Assembly (NCBI RefSeq): GCF_000377985.1
Contig: NZ_KB899042.1
Location: 248,001 to 312,000, forward strand
Length of the DNA: 64,000 nt
Direction of reading: 5' to 3'
From: Sporolactobacillus vineae DSM 21990 = SL153
GTDB taxonomy: Bacteria > Bacillota > Bacilli > Bacillales > Sporolactobacillaceae
Part shown: positions 36,293 through 46,000 of the stretch, in pieces
Layout of the letters: every line of letters starts with the position of its first letter
Numbering within the stretch: position 1 is the first letter of the stretch
Position numbers and translations under genes: made by a program
Notes under the pieces: model-generated
The model's database searches: none
What the model was told of the DNA's origin: nothing
Seen by the model: only the letters and a program-made list of their open reading frames with translations

Positions 36293-36329
36293 AAAAAAAT
36301 AACGCCTCTGACGGGCAGAGTACGTTATT
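36293..36329 (-). terminator. Intrinsic terminator overlapping the DUF59 gene stop
   Basis: AATAACG/CGTTATT stem enclosing a CTCTG/CAGAG stem; the right arm includes the stop codon of the DUF59 gene, and a T-run follows on the minus strand. Confidence 0.8.
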
Positions 36330-36651
36330 CCTCAGGCAAACCTAATGCGATTCGAGCATAGCGTGACATCCGGTCCTTTGTCCACGGCGGATCCCAGACG
36401 AAATTGACCTCAACTTCCTTTATCCCTTCAATATCAGCGAGCGCGCGCTTCACCTCATACGTCAGCGACGCTGACAGCGGACAGCCCATAAAGGTCAGGG
36501 TCATCGTGACCAGAACATTGTTTTCATCATCTATGTCAACGCCATAAACCAGACCAAGATTGACAATATCGATACCAAGTTCGGGATCGATCACATCCTC
36601 GAGTGCTTCAAGAACACGATCCTTCAGTTCTTCCGATTCTTTATCGGCCAT
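36325..36651 (-). CDS. DUF59 (MIP18/SufT-like) metal-sulfur cluster assembly protein
   Basis: A 108-residue protein: VLEALEDVIDPELGIDIVNLGLVYGVDIDDENNVLVTMTLTFMGCPLSASL matches the DUF59/PaaD/SufT family, with the conserved DPE and the single cysteine in MGCP. Such proteins act in iron-sulfur cluster maturation. It resembles B. subtilis YitW. GGAGGG precedes the ATG. It is monocistronic with its own terminator. Confidence 0.9.
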   Translation of the reverse strand: MADKESEELKDRVLEALEDVIDPELGIDIVNLGLVYGVDIDDENNVLVTMTLTFMGCPLSASLTYEVKRALADIEGIKEVEVNFVWDPPWTKDRMSRYARIALGLPEE

Positions 36652-37090
36652 TGGGGTTCCCTCCTTCCCGTATCTCGTGTTAAGTATAACGGATTATCGG
36701 CTATTTTTCATCCGTTTGCGCCCCTGTATCCGTTATCTCCGTAAATTGTCATATGCAGCAAAAAAAGTCCTTTCGGCCCAGAATATTTTTCCAGATCTGT
36801 TTTTCATACTTTATTCCCTGTTTCTTACACCATTTTTGCGGATCATCCCGACATGTTTAACGATTCCGAGCAAGTTTGTGAGTCATTCGTCCTGATTTGT
36901 CCGGGGTAGAAAGACCTTCATATATCAATTGCGTCATTTTTCCCGCAAGTTTTGGTTTACCCTATTGGATTTAAATGGTTGTATGATGGATCTAAACTAT
37001 TAGATTAATCATTCTTTTCAAAAAAGGGGGGATATTCCTTTTTTGGTTCACAGAGAGATTGAGAGATGACAAGGAAAGGGGTTCTTGCAC
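36652..37090. other. Intergenic region upstream of the sedolisin gene
   Basis: About 440 bp without a supported gene. It must hold the divergent promoters of the DUF59 and sedolisin genes. I see A/T-rich stretches and TTTACC (near 36957) but no well-spaced promoter pair, and no RNA structure. Confidence 0.3.
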
Positions 37091-39022
37091 ATGCATTCAT
37101 CACTAAAACACATTGCCGCCGTAGTATTATCACTTTTTCTCGTCTTCGGTTCCGTTCCGGCATTTGCCGCGGCACCGTCGGGAGCAAATGGTAACCAGCT
37201 CGAACCGATCAGCCAGGGGACAGGCAGTGCCGTTCTGGACAATGCCAGCTATTTTGGCGACTTACCGGACAGTACGCCCGTCACAGTCGATATCGTTCTG
37301 AAAGCAAACAAAGAAAAACAGCTGCAGAACTATATCGCCGCAACAGTCAATCCGGGAAGCCGGAACTATCATCAGTATCTGAGCGTCAGTGAATTTAAAC
37401 ACCGGTACGGTGCATCAGCCAAAACAGTCAGTGACCTGACGGCCTATCTGGCAAAGAATAACATTACCTCACAAGTTTATCCGGATAATCTCGTCGTCAC
37501 GGCGAAGGGAACCGTCGGGGACTTTAATAAAGCTTTCAGTGTGCATATCCGGAAAGCTAAATTAAAAGGCAAGACGTTCCATGCAACAAAACAGGGACCC
37601 AAAGCTCCGGCATACATAGCCCGGCATGTTCTGGCGATCCTTGGTCTGAGTGACTATTCAGCGCTGACCCCAAAAGCGATCAAGCAGCCGGTCGGTGCGC
37701 AGCCGAAAGACGGATCCGGTCCATTGAATCTCGATCCGTCAGACTTGATCAAACAATACAACGTTCAGCCGCTTTACAGCAAGGGGTTGTCGGGAGCCGG
37801 CCAGACGATCGATATCGTCACACTGGCGAACTTTAATCCCTCGGATGCCTATGAATTCTGGAAGGAAGAGGGCATCAATACAAAGGCTGACCGAATTCAT
37901 GTCAAACCTGTAGATGGCGGTTCGGATTACAATGGGTATGAAGAGACCTCGCTGGATGTTGAGCAATCCGGTTCCCTTGCCCCTCAGGCCGATATCAATG
38001 TTTATGTCGGTCCGAATACAGACTCCGGATTTGTCGACGCCTTTGCTTCCGCCATCAATGAGAATCATGCGGCGCAGATCTCCGTCAGCTGGGGGTTGAG
38101 TGAATCAGCGATCACCTATTCTGTACAGCAGAAAATAGAAGATCCCGCCTATGCTCAGGTCTTTAACCAACTGTTTGAACAGGCTGCAGCACAAGGTGCT
38201 TCCCTGTTCGCTTCTGCCGGCGATGCCGGTGCTTACGATGCCACACGCGATCTGGGGACCTATAATCTTGCCGCCGACAATCCTGCAGACAGCCCCTATA
38301 TAACCGCTGCCGGCGGGACAACCCTCCCCTGGTCAGGGACGCTTCAGCGAAAACTTGCCGACGGCTCCATTGCGAAAGCGGATATTTCAGTCACGAAAGA
38401 ACGTGCCTGGAGCTGGGATTATCTGTATCCCTATTTCGATGCACGCGGTCTGAACAATCCTGACGGCTGGCTGAACTATTACTTTGTCGGCGGCGGCGGC
38501 GGTTTCAGCAGCATTTTTAAAACACCTGATTATCAGAAAGGTGTTTCTGGTGTCAATACGTTTACAGCGGTAAAACTTTGGCAGCCGGGCGCCGACTTCT
38601 CCTCCGTCACCCGTTTGAGCACCCCTCAGATCGTCACAGGTACCGGCAGCGGCCGAAATCTTCCTGATGTTTCACTCAACGCCGATCCGTATACAGGTTA
38701 CAAAGTTTACCTGTCTGATCCCGGTGCGCCGGGCACCAATTCCGGCTTTGTCACCTACGGCGGCACAAGCGTTGTATCCCCGCAGCTTGCCGGACTGACC
38801 GCACTGATGAACAGCGGGCAGAAAGACCGTATCGGATTCTGGAACGGTCAGATTTACCGCTTTGCCAGGGGCGCCGATTCTCCGTTCACGCCGCTGAATG
38901 AAACAGGGGCGACTAATGACAACTTGTTCTATACCGGCACAGCGGGTACGCTCTATAATCAGGCAACCGGCCTCGGGACTATCGATTTTGCCAAACTGGA
39001 TCAAGACTTTCAGGCAAAATAA
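37091..39022 (+). CDS. Secreted sedolisin (S53) serine-carboxyl protease
   Basis: A 643-residue secreted protease. Signal peptide about 1-28 (SLKHIAAVVLSLFLVFGSVPAFA), pro-kumamolisin domain about 45-190 (PVTVDIVLKANKEKQLQNYIAATVNPGSRNYHQYLSVSEF ... VHVIR-type), then the catalytic domain. The sedolisin triad is visible: Glu285 and Asp289 in GYEETSLDVEQSG, the oxyanion Asp378 in LFASAGDAGAYD, and the nucleophile Ser in VTYGGTSVVSPQLAGL. Sedolisins work best in acid, so this suggests protein use in an acidic habitat. The ATG at 37091 is nine bases from AAAGGGG; a TTG at 37085 is possible. Single gene with a terminator. Confidence 0.93.
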   Translation: MHSSLKHIAAVVLSLFLVFGSVPAFAAAPSGANGNQLEPISQGTGSAVLDNASYFGDLPDSTPVTVDIVLKANKEKQLQNYIAATVNPGSRNYHQYLSVSEFKHRYGASAKTVSDLTAYLAKNNITSQVYPDNLVVTAKGTVGDFNKAFSVHIRKAKLKGKTFHATKQGPKAPAYIARHVLAILGLSDYSALTPKAIKQPVGAQPKDGSGPLNLDPSDLIKQYNVQPLYSKGLSGAGQTIDIVTLANFNPSDAYEFWKEEGINTKADRIHVKPVDGGSDYNGYEETSLDVEQSGSLAPQADINVYVGPNTDSGFVDAFASAINENHAAQISVSWGLSESAITYSVQQKIEDPAYAQVFNQLFEQAAAQGASLFASAGDAGAYDATRDLGTYNLAADNPADSPYITAAGGTTLPWSGTLQRKLADGSIAKADISVTKERAWSWDYLYPYFDARGLNNPDGWLNYYFVGGGGGFSSIFKTPDYQKGVSGVNTFTAVKLWQPGADFSSVTRLSTPQIVTGTGSGRNLPDVSLNADPYTGYKVYLSDPGAPGTNSGFVTYGGTSVVSPQLAGLTALMNSGQKDRIGFWNGQIYRFARGADSPFTPLNETGATNDNLFYTGTAGTLYNQATGLGTIDFAKLDQDFQAK

Positions 39023-39051
39023 CTCAGTGGACGGAGCAACAAATTCACAAA

Positions 39052-39101
39052 TTGAAAAAGCAGAGAAACTGGAAATGATCCCGGTTTCCCTGCTTTTTCA
39101 A
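39052..39101. terminator. Bidirectional terminator, sedolisin and asnB
   Basis: A 21-bp stem with two mismatches (39052-39072 with 39081-39101) and an 8-nt loop, A-run left and T-run right, between convergent genes. Confidence 0.88.
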
Positions 39102-39126
39102 TGTAATCACCCGTTCTCGGTCGATT

Positions 39127-40977
39127 TCATTGATCGACAATGTCGACGGAATACGTCTCCAGCCATTCGTTGATCATTGCCAGGTGAGCGATCAGCTGCG
39201 GTCCGCTCATCAACTGTCCGAACCATGGAACCTTAAATGATGCCCCCTGAGTATCGATGATCGACTGGATCTTTGTCTTGTCGATGAATTCCAGAAGCGG
39301 CGAAGACGGCCGGTCAATCACGGATTGCAGCCATTCAGACACTGCTTTCGTGTATTTCGGATGGTACGTTTTCGGATACGGACTCTTCTTACGGTAGAGC
39401 ACGTCATCGGGAAGATAACCCTTCAGAGCTTCCCGAAGAATCCCCTTCTCGCGGCCGTGCAGCATCTTCATCTCCCACGGGACATTCCACAAATAGTCCA
39501 CGATCCGGTGATCAGCAAACGGCACACGGACTTCCAGGCTTGCGCCCATGCTCATCCGGTCCTTCCGGTCAAGAAGAGCAGTCATAAACCAGTTCATGTT
39601 GAGATAAAAAAGTTCTCTTCGCCGGGCATCAACCGCTGATTCGCTCTCCAGCCGCGGTGTTTCGGCAATTGTTTCATTGAAGCGCATCAGCGCATAATCC
39701 TTCAGGTTCAGCCGGCTGTTCCACCGGTCATTCAGCAGTTCCTGACGGGCATCAATCGAACGCATCCACGGGAACCCTTCCTTTGCTGATGTTTCCGGGC
39801 TGTGGAACCAGGGGTAACCGCCGAAGATTTCATCCGCACACTCTCCGGACAGAGCAACCGTGAATTCCTTTTTGATTCCTTCGCAGAACCATAACAATGA
39901 TGAATCAACATCGGCATAGCCCGGCATATCCCGGACGATGATCGCTTTTTTCAGATAGCCGACAAGCTGCTCATTATCGATCACGAGACTGTGGTGGACC
40001 GTTCCGAGCGCATCCGATACCTCCCTGATATACGGTGCATCGCTGTTCGGCTGGAATTTACTTGTATGAAAGTACTGGTCATTGCCGGCATAGTCGATCG
40101 AATACGTATGAAGCGGCGGCCGGCCGGTTGTTCTGAAGTATTCGGCAGCGATAGCGGAAATCCCGCTTGAATCCAGACCACCGGACAGGAACGTGGTCAC
40201 CGGTACATCGGCGTAGAGCTGACGTTCCACCGCATCTTTAAGCAAGTACCGGATATGAGCCACGGTATCGTTCAGACTGTCCTGATGGATGTGACTTTTT
40301 ACATTCCAGTACCGCCAAACTTTCAGACCATCCTTCGTATAACTCAACGCATGACCCGGACGAAGTTCCTTGATTCCCTGATAAACGCCGTGACCCGGGG
40401 TCCTGGAAGGTCCGAGTCCGAAAATTTCAGATAGACCTTCCCGATCAATCGCCGCCTTCATACCCGGATGCGCCAGAATCGCCTTGATTTCCGATCCGAA
40501 CAGCAGCCTTCCGCCGTTTTCATGGTAAAATAGCGGTTTGACGCCGAGGCGGTCTCTGGCCGCAAACAGTTTATTCCCGGTCACATCCCAGACAGCAAAA
40601 GCAAAAATACCGTTAAAATGATCCAGACATGCCTCCTGCCATTCTATATAGGCGGTCAGCAGCACTTCCGTGTCGGAGTGGCCTTTGAACGTATGCCCTG
40701 CCTGGATCAGATCCTTTCTGATTTCCTCCGTATTATACAGCTCGCCATTATAGACGAGAACAAAGTCATTCTTCCGGACGGTTTTCTTCATCGGCTGTCT
40801 CCCGCCCGCAGGATCGACAACTACTAGCCGTGCATGGCCCAGAGCCGCATGGGCAGACAGCCAGATGTTCAAGTCATCCGGTCCCCGATGTTTCATCGTA
40901 CGCGCCATATCGCCTATTGTCTTCGCTTCACCGCGCAGATCACGGTGCCAGTCAATCCAGCCTGTAACGCCGCACAT
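39127..40977 (-). CDS. asnB: Glutamine-hydrolysing asparagine synthetase (AsnB/AsnO)
   Basis: A 616-residue enzyme. The N-terminal glutaminase domain begins with the Ntn nucleophile Cys2 (MCGVTGWID), and has MKHRGPDDLNIW and NGELYNTEEIRKDL. The C-terminal synthetase domain has the PP-loop FLSGGLDSSGISAIAA. The start at 40977 is required to expose Cys2 after removal of Met; three codons further upstream an ATG exists but would block the N-terminus. It makes asparagine from aspartate, glutamine and ATP. B. subtilis has three such genes (asnB, asnH, asnO); which one this corresponds to is not clear, asnO being sporulation-linked. Confidence 0.92.
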   Translation of the reverse strand: MCGVTGWIDWHRDLRGEAKTIGDMARTMKHRGPDDLNIWLSAHAALGHARLVVVDPAGGRQPMKKTVRKNDFVLVYNGELYNTEEIRKDLIQAGHTFKGHSDTEVLLTAYIEWQEACLDHFNGIFAFAVWDVTGNKLFAARDRLGVKPLFYHENGGRLLFGSEIKAILAHPGMKAAIDREGLSEIFGLGPSRTPGHGVYQGIKELRPGHALSYTKDGLKVWRYWNVKSHIHQDSLNDTVAHIRYLLKDAVERQLYADVPVTTFLSGGLDSSGISAIAAEYFRTTGRPPLHTYSIDYAGNDQYFHTSKFQPNSDAPYIREVSDALGTVHHSLVIDNEQLVGYLKKAIIVRDMPGYADVDSSLLWFCEGIKKEFTVALSGECADEIFGGYPWFHSPETSAKEGFPWMRSIDARQELLNDRWNSRLNLKDYALMRFNETIAETPRLESESAVDARRRELFYLNMNWFMTALLDRKDRMSMGASLEVRVPFADHRIVDYLWNVPWEMKMLHGREKGILREALKGYLPDDVLYRKKSPYPKTYHPKYTKAVSEWLQSVIDRPSSPLLEFIDKTKIQSIIDTQGASFKVPWFGQLMSGPQLIAHLAMINEWLETYSVDIVDQ

Positions 40978-41318
40978 TCCAGTCATCCTTTCTTATTCCT
41001 AGCTTATTTAAGTATTTCTGTTGTCTTTCGTTTCGCGCGATCGATTGAAAACCGAACGACCGACATTCTATTGGAACAGAACCATTCCCTCAATTTCTGT
41101 ATACTCCTGTTATCTTATGCATCCGTTCTGGGCGTGTGAGCAGCAGAGGCATTCCCACCTTACTCCCGATCAAATGACCGGACGATTGTTACGGGACGGA
41201 CAAAAAAGGATCCGCAAAGGTGAACCATATATAGAGATGCCGGAGTAATGGATTGGGTGAAGCCAGCTTTCCCGGCATTAAAAAGATCTGCACGGGAAGG
41301 AGCAGTGGATGCGATCGG
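40978..41318 (+). other. Upstream region of the lytic gene, with a doubtful ORF
   Basis: An open frame ATG 41117 to stop 41248 would encode 43 residues (MHPFWACEQQRHSHLTPDQMTGRLL...), and its stop is five bases before a possible TTG start of the next gene. It lacks a ribosome-binding site and I recognise no family, so I leave it as doubtful. A TATACT hexamer near 41099 has no good -35. Confidence 0.3.
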
Positions 41319-41915
41319 ATGAAAAAGTTAGTACGGATAACGCTTTCCCTGCTCCTCGTTGTCGGATTTTCCTACTTGATATTATTTGTCATTTCAAGTC
41401 TGTTCAGTCCGCAGGCTGCCCGTATTCCGCTGCTGAATGATCATCGAATCATCAGTCAGGAAGTCGAGCAATACCGGCCGGTATTTGAAAAATACGCGGA
41501 AGCAAACGGAATCAAAAGCGACACCGATCTGCTGATGGCCATTGCGATGCAGGAGTCGAAGGGAAAATCAGCAGATATTATGCAGGCTTCAGAAAGCCGC
41601 GGCCTGACTAAAGATACGATCCGCACCCCTGAAGAAAGTATCAGACAGGGGGCACTCTATTTTAAAAAGGCATTGAGACGGGCTCATGGGAACGTTCCGC
41701 TTGCCCTGCAAAGCTATAATTTTGGTCTCGGATTTTCCGACTTTGTCGAACGCCATGGCGGAAAAATGACGCCGAAACTGATCCGGTCTTTTTCCCGGCA
41801 AAAAGCAGCAGAACTTGGCTGGCACAGTTACGGTGATCCGGAGTATGCCAGCCGTGTGCTCCGTTATTATCATAATGAACAGGCAAAACAGAAACTGGCC
41901 AAAAACGGTAATTAA
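41319..41915 (+). CDS. Membrane-anchored lytic transglycosylase/lysozyme-like protein
   Basis: A 198-residue protein with an N-terminal signal anchor MKKLVRITLSLLLVVGFSYLILFVISSLFS and a lysozyme-like domain (YRPVFEKYAEANGIKSDTDLLMAIAMQESKGKSADIMQASESRG), the catalytic Glu being in MQESKG. LALQSYNFGLGFSDFVERHGGKMT is typical of the CwlT/YocA-type transglycosylases. It cleaves peptidoglycan at the cell surface. The ATG at 41319 has only a weak upstream site; a TTG at 41253 with GGAG is an alternative giving a 22-residue longer N-terminus that would spoil the signal anchor. Confidence 0.82.
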   Translation: MKKLVRITLSLLLVVGFSYLILFVISSLFSPQAARIPLLNDHRIISQEVEQYRPVFEKYAEANGIKSDTDLLMAIAMQESKGKSADIMQASESRGLTKDTIRTPEESIRQGALYFKKALRRAHGNVPLALQSYNFGLGFSDFVERHGGKMTPKLIRSFSRQKAAELGWHSYGDPEYASRVLRYYHNEQAKQKLAKNGN

Positions 41916-41938
41916 CCTCCGGACGCGCTGAATGTGAC

Positions 41939-41982
41939 AACAGACCGCCTCTCTCCCGACTGAGTGAGAGGGACGGTCTGTT
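41939..41982. terminator. Bidirectional terminator, lytic gene and second yitT gene
   Basis: AACAGACCG (41939-41947) pairs with CGGTCTGTT (41974-41982), enclosing a further CTCTC/GAGAG pair; T-rich sequence follows on the plus strand. Confidence 0.82.
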
Positions 41983-42007
41983 TTGTTCGTTGCTGTTGTT
42001 CGTGCGT

Positions 42008-42859
42008 TCAGATTGCTTTTTCCTTCCTGAACAGGCCGAAAACAGCATTTGTGGCAACGACGTTGGTAAAAGCTGCAGGATCCGTCTCGGTGATGACCTG
42101 CTTCAAATCATAAAGTTCATAGCGGGTAATCACGATCATCAGAACTTCTTTGTCTTTGTTGGTATAGCCGCCTTTTGCCGGCAGTTTTGTGATCCCGCGA
42201 TTAAGCCGCGAATAAATTGCCTGCTGCACTTCTTCAGCTTTATTCGTGACGATCCATGCCGTCAGTTTAACGTAACGTGTATGAATGGCGTCAATGACAC
42301 GGATGCTGACATAAAGCTGAAGCAAAGTATACAAAGCCCGGCGCCATCCGAACAGAAAACCTGCGGAAATAATGATCACTGCGTTAAGTGCAAACATATA
42401 CCCGCCGATCGGCCGGTCTTTGGCCTGTGACAGGATCATGGCAATAATGTCCATGCCGCCGGTCGACGCGCCGAATTTCAGTGTCAGACCGACGCCGGTA
42501 GCCTGAACAACCCCGCCGAAGACCGCGTTCAGCAGTATGTCCTCTGTGATCGGATGGACAGGAATCAGTGACATGAAAAAAGTAGTTACCAGCACGCTGA
42601 TCAGACTGTACAGAGTAAAGCGATGGCCGACCTTAATCCATCCGGCATAGGCCACCGGTATATTCAGGAGCAGAAGCAGAATGCCTGTACTGATATGCAC
42701 CGACGTCGGACCAAGAAGCAACGAAATCAGCTGAGCGATACCGGTAACCCCTCCGGAGAGAACATTCGCAGGTATTAAAAACAAGTTCAGCGACAAAGCA
42801 TTGAGCACTGCCCCGAGAACAACAATAATGAGTACTTTGACGTCCCTGTAAAAAGACAT
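42008..42859 (-). CDS. YitT-family (DUF161/DUF2179) membrane protein
   Basis: A 283-residue paralogue of the protein at 12573-13583: N-terminal helices (VKVLIIVVLGAVLNALSLNLFLIPANVLSGGVTGIAQL, NAVFGGVVQATGVGLTLKFGASTGGMDIIAMILSQ) and a C-terminal DUF2179 domain (LTAWIVTNKAEEVQQAIYSRLNRGITKLPAKGGYTNKDKEVLMIVITRYELYDLKQVITETDPAAF). Function unknown for the family. It lacks the extra 45-residue tail of the first copy. The start at 42859 follows GGGAG; an upstream ATG at 42874 overlaps it. Confidence 0.87.
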   Translation of the reverse strand: MSFYRDVKVLIIVVLGAVLNALSLNLFLIPANVLSGGVTGIAQLISLLLGPTSVHISTGILLLLLNIPVAYAGWIKVGHRFTLYSLISVLVTTFFMSLIPVHPITEDILLNAVFGGVVQATGVGLTLKFGASTGGMDIIAMILSQAKDRPIGGYMFALNAVIIISAGFLFGWRRALYTLLQLYVSIRVIDAIHTRYVKLTAWIVTNKAEEVQQAIYSRLNRGITKLPAKGGYTNKDKEVLMIVITRYELYDLKQVITETDPAAFTNVVATNAVFGLFRKEKAI

Positions 42860-42964
42860 ACGGAGCTCCCTCATTTTTTCTGAGCATTAATTACCATTAG
42901 GTTACTTTATTATGGCGGGTCAGGGGCACTTTTGCAAATAACTCTGCCCTTTTTATCCAAATAC

Positions 42965-43009
42965 AGATAAACCGCTCCCGGAAGCACTTCCTCCGGGAAC
43001 GGTTTATCT
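42965..43009. terminator. Terminator-like hairpin after the RND gene
   Basis: AGATAAACCG (42965-42974) pairs with CGGTTTATCT (43000-43009) around an inner TCCCGG/CCGGGA stem. It lies 39 bases past the stop of the RND gene; the T-run is weak. Confidence 0.6.
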
Positions 43010-43047
43010 CTGAAAACGGTATGTCTCTGAAACCCGTCTATTGCTAT

Positions 43048-46000
43048 TTATACTTCCGTATTCGCTTTTCGGCGGGTTAGTTTTCGCTTCAGTTTCATCA
43101 AAGTCTCATAAACGATCGGTACGATGACCAGCGTCAGTAGTGTTGAACTGGTGATCCCGCCAATAACCGTCACTGCAAGGCCCTTTGAAATCAGACCGCC
43201 GCTTCCTTCCATACCAATTGCCAGCGGAATCAGCGCGCAGATGGTAGCGATGGCGGTCATCAGTATCGGCCGGATTCGGGTACCTGCGGCTTCGAGCAGT
43301 GCCTCACGTGTGTCCAGCCCCGCTTTTTCCTTATGAATGACTCGGTCAATCAGAACGACCGCATTCGTGATCACGATACCAATCAGCATCAGGGCACCGA
43401 TCATCGATGATACACTGATCGTATCCCCGCTGATCAGAAGGGCAATCAGGCTGCCGATGATCGCAAACGGGAGTGAGAAGAAAATCGCAAACGGTGCCAG
43501 ACCGCCTCCGAAGGTGACCACAAGCACGAAGTACACGATAATCACGGCCGCCAGCATGGCAAATCCGAGCTGACTGAAGGAATCATTCATCTGCTGCGTG
43601 ACCCCGGAGAAGGAGACACTCGTCCCGGCAGGTAAATTCAGCTTATCGATCCGTTTCTGCAGATCCGCGGTAGCTCCGGAAACATTCTTGGCCATGACTT
43701 TTGCCGTAATCTGGGCATAAAGTTTGCCGTTGCGCTTTGTCACCGACTGCGGGGACTGTCCCTTGTTCACTGTCGCCAGGTCGCTGATCCTTACCTGTCT
43801 TCCAGTCGGCGAAGTGATCGTCTTGCCGGTTAGGTCACCGATTTTCGAAATACTTGAATCACTGGGCGCTTTCAGATAGACATTCAGGTCGCCGCCGCTT
43901 CGCCTGATCGTCGTCAGCGCCCGGGTATTTGACATATTGCTGGACGCCATCAGCGTCTGGGCAATCTGACCGGCAGTGATCCCATTCTGGCCCAGTTTCT
44001 TCTGGTCGGCAGTAATGGTGTATTGATCGTAGGCTTTCGACAGGCTCGAATCCGCTTCGGAATAGTTCTTGTCCTGCTGCACCAGATTCAGGACATTGCC
44101 GGCAGCTTTATGAAGCTGTTTCATTGAATCGCCGTAAACATACAAAGTGAGTGTGTTCGTGCTGCCGCTCCCGGAACCAAAATCCTGAATTTTCCATTTT
44201 CCCTGACTGGTCAGCTTATTAAGACCTTTTAATTTGTCCTGCTGCACCTGGCTGAAATTCGGCGTATCGTCCTTATAGGAAACAAAGAACAAGGCCTGAT
44301 TGTCTGCCGACTGGAACATTGCCGAAGTATCCGCACCCCCGATCGAGTATTCCATCTTCGCCATATTTTTATCGGATTCAAGATACTTTTCCGCCTTCAG
44401 TGCAACTTTTTTCGTATCGCCGACAGTCTGTCCCGGATCCGGATTATAGGTGAGAATCAGTTCCTTCTGCTGATCCTCCGGGAGGAAACTGGCCCCAATC
44501 TGAGGAACCAGAAACAGACTGGCAATCAGAATGATGACTGCCGAGCTGAAGACGATCAATTTATGATTCAGTGCGCCGTTCAGTACTTTTCTGTAAAAGA
44601 CAGCCAGACCGCCCGGATTGGCTTCGCTGCGTGTCTTCTTCTTCAGGCCCCTTTTGAACAGACTGTCGGCCAGCATCGGAACGAGCGTGATGGCCACCAG
44701 GAGCGAAGCAAGCAGAGAAAAGACAATCGTCAGTGCGAACGGCAGGAAGATCTGTCCGACAACACCGGTGACCATCGCCATCGGCAGGAATACAGCAATC
44801 GTGACGATCGTTGAAGACATAATCGGGATAAACATCTCATGAGTCGCCTCACGAATCAGTTCCATCCCCTTCAGTTTTTCATCAGACAGGGACATGCGCC
44901 GGTAAATGTTTTCAATAACAACGATTGAATCATCGACAACACGGCCGATTGCAATGGTCATGGCGCCGAGCGTCATGATGTTGAGTGTGACGTTCAGCTG
45001 TTTCAGTACGAGAAGCGCGATGAGCAGTGAGAGAGGAATCGAGATGACCGAAATCAGCGTCGTCCGGATGTTTCTCAGGAACAGCAGGATCACGAGCATC
45101 GCAAACAGGGCACCGAAGATCGCTTTTTCAACCATTGTGGCGACAGACTGAGTGATTGGCTGACCCTGATCGTACATCGATACGGCTTCAATTCCCGGAT
45201 AGTCTTTTTTAAACTGACTGACTTTCTGTTTCACGCCGTTAACGACATCGACCGTATTTGCGTCCTGTCCCTTGACCACCGACAGGCCGATCGACGGCTT
45301 GCCATTGGTGCGTGAGATCGACTCAGCCTGCTTCTGCAATGTTACCCTGGCAAGTTCAGACAGTTTCACGGTCGGCAACTGCTGCGACTGAGCCTGAGAT
45401 GCCTGGTTCCGGCTCTGTCCGGCAGTCTGTGCCGTTGTGCCTGAACTCTGACTCATTCCCTGACCGGCTGCCGACTGCTGCAGGCCGGACATCCCCGAAG
45501 ACTGGGCCGCACTGGAGCTTCCGGATGCCGCCGTTTGTCCGGTGCCGTTCTGCAGGGCGGCACCGGAAGTCGGTGTATACGGGATTCGCAGATTCTTCAA
45601 ATCATTCACCGACCGGATATTGCCGTTGACAACCACCGATTTCTGGCTTTTATCAATCGTATAAAGTCCCAGTGGTGTCGAAACATTATACCCTTTTATC
45701 AGATTTACGACGGTGTTCGAATCAAGGCCATATTTCTTTAACGATGCGTCCTTGAAGGCAATCTGAATGCTTTGCACCTGCTGACCCGAGAGGGTGACAG
45801 AAGACACACCGCCGACGCCCTGAATCGCCGGAAGCAGGTTATTCTTCACACGGTCACTGAGCGTTTCCGGAGATTCATTCCCGGCAGTCACACTGACCGC
45901 ATAAACCGGCATGGCGTCCATACTGATGCGCATCACATTCGGCTTTTCGGCCTGATCAGGCAGAGTCAGCTGGTCAACAGCCTGTTTGATGTCATTAACT

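Noticed and set aside
41117-41248. 43-codon ORF before the lytic transglycosylase gene
   Set aside because: No ribosome-binding site and no recognisable family; stop-to-start spacing alone is not sufficient.
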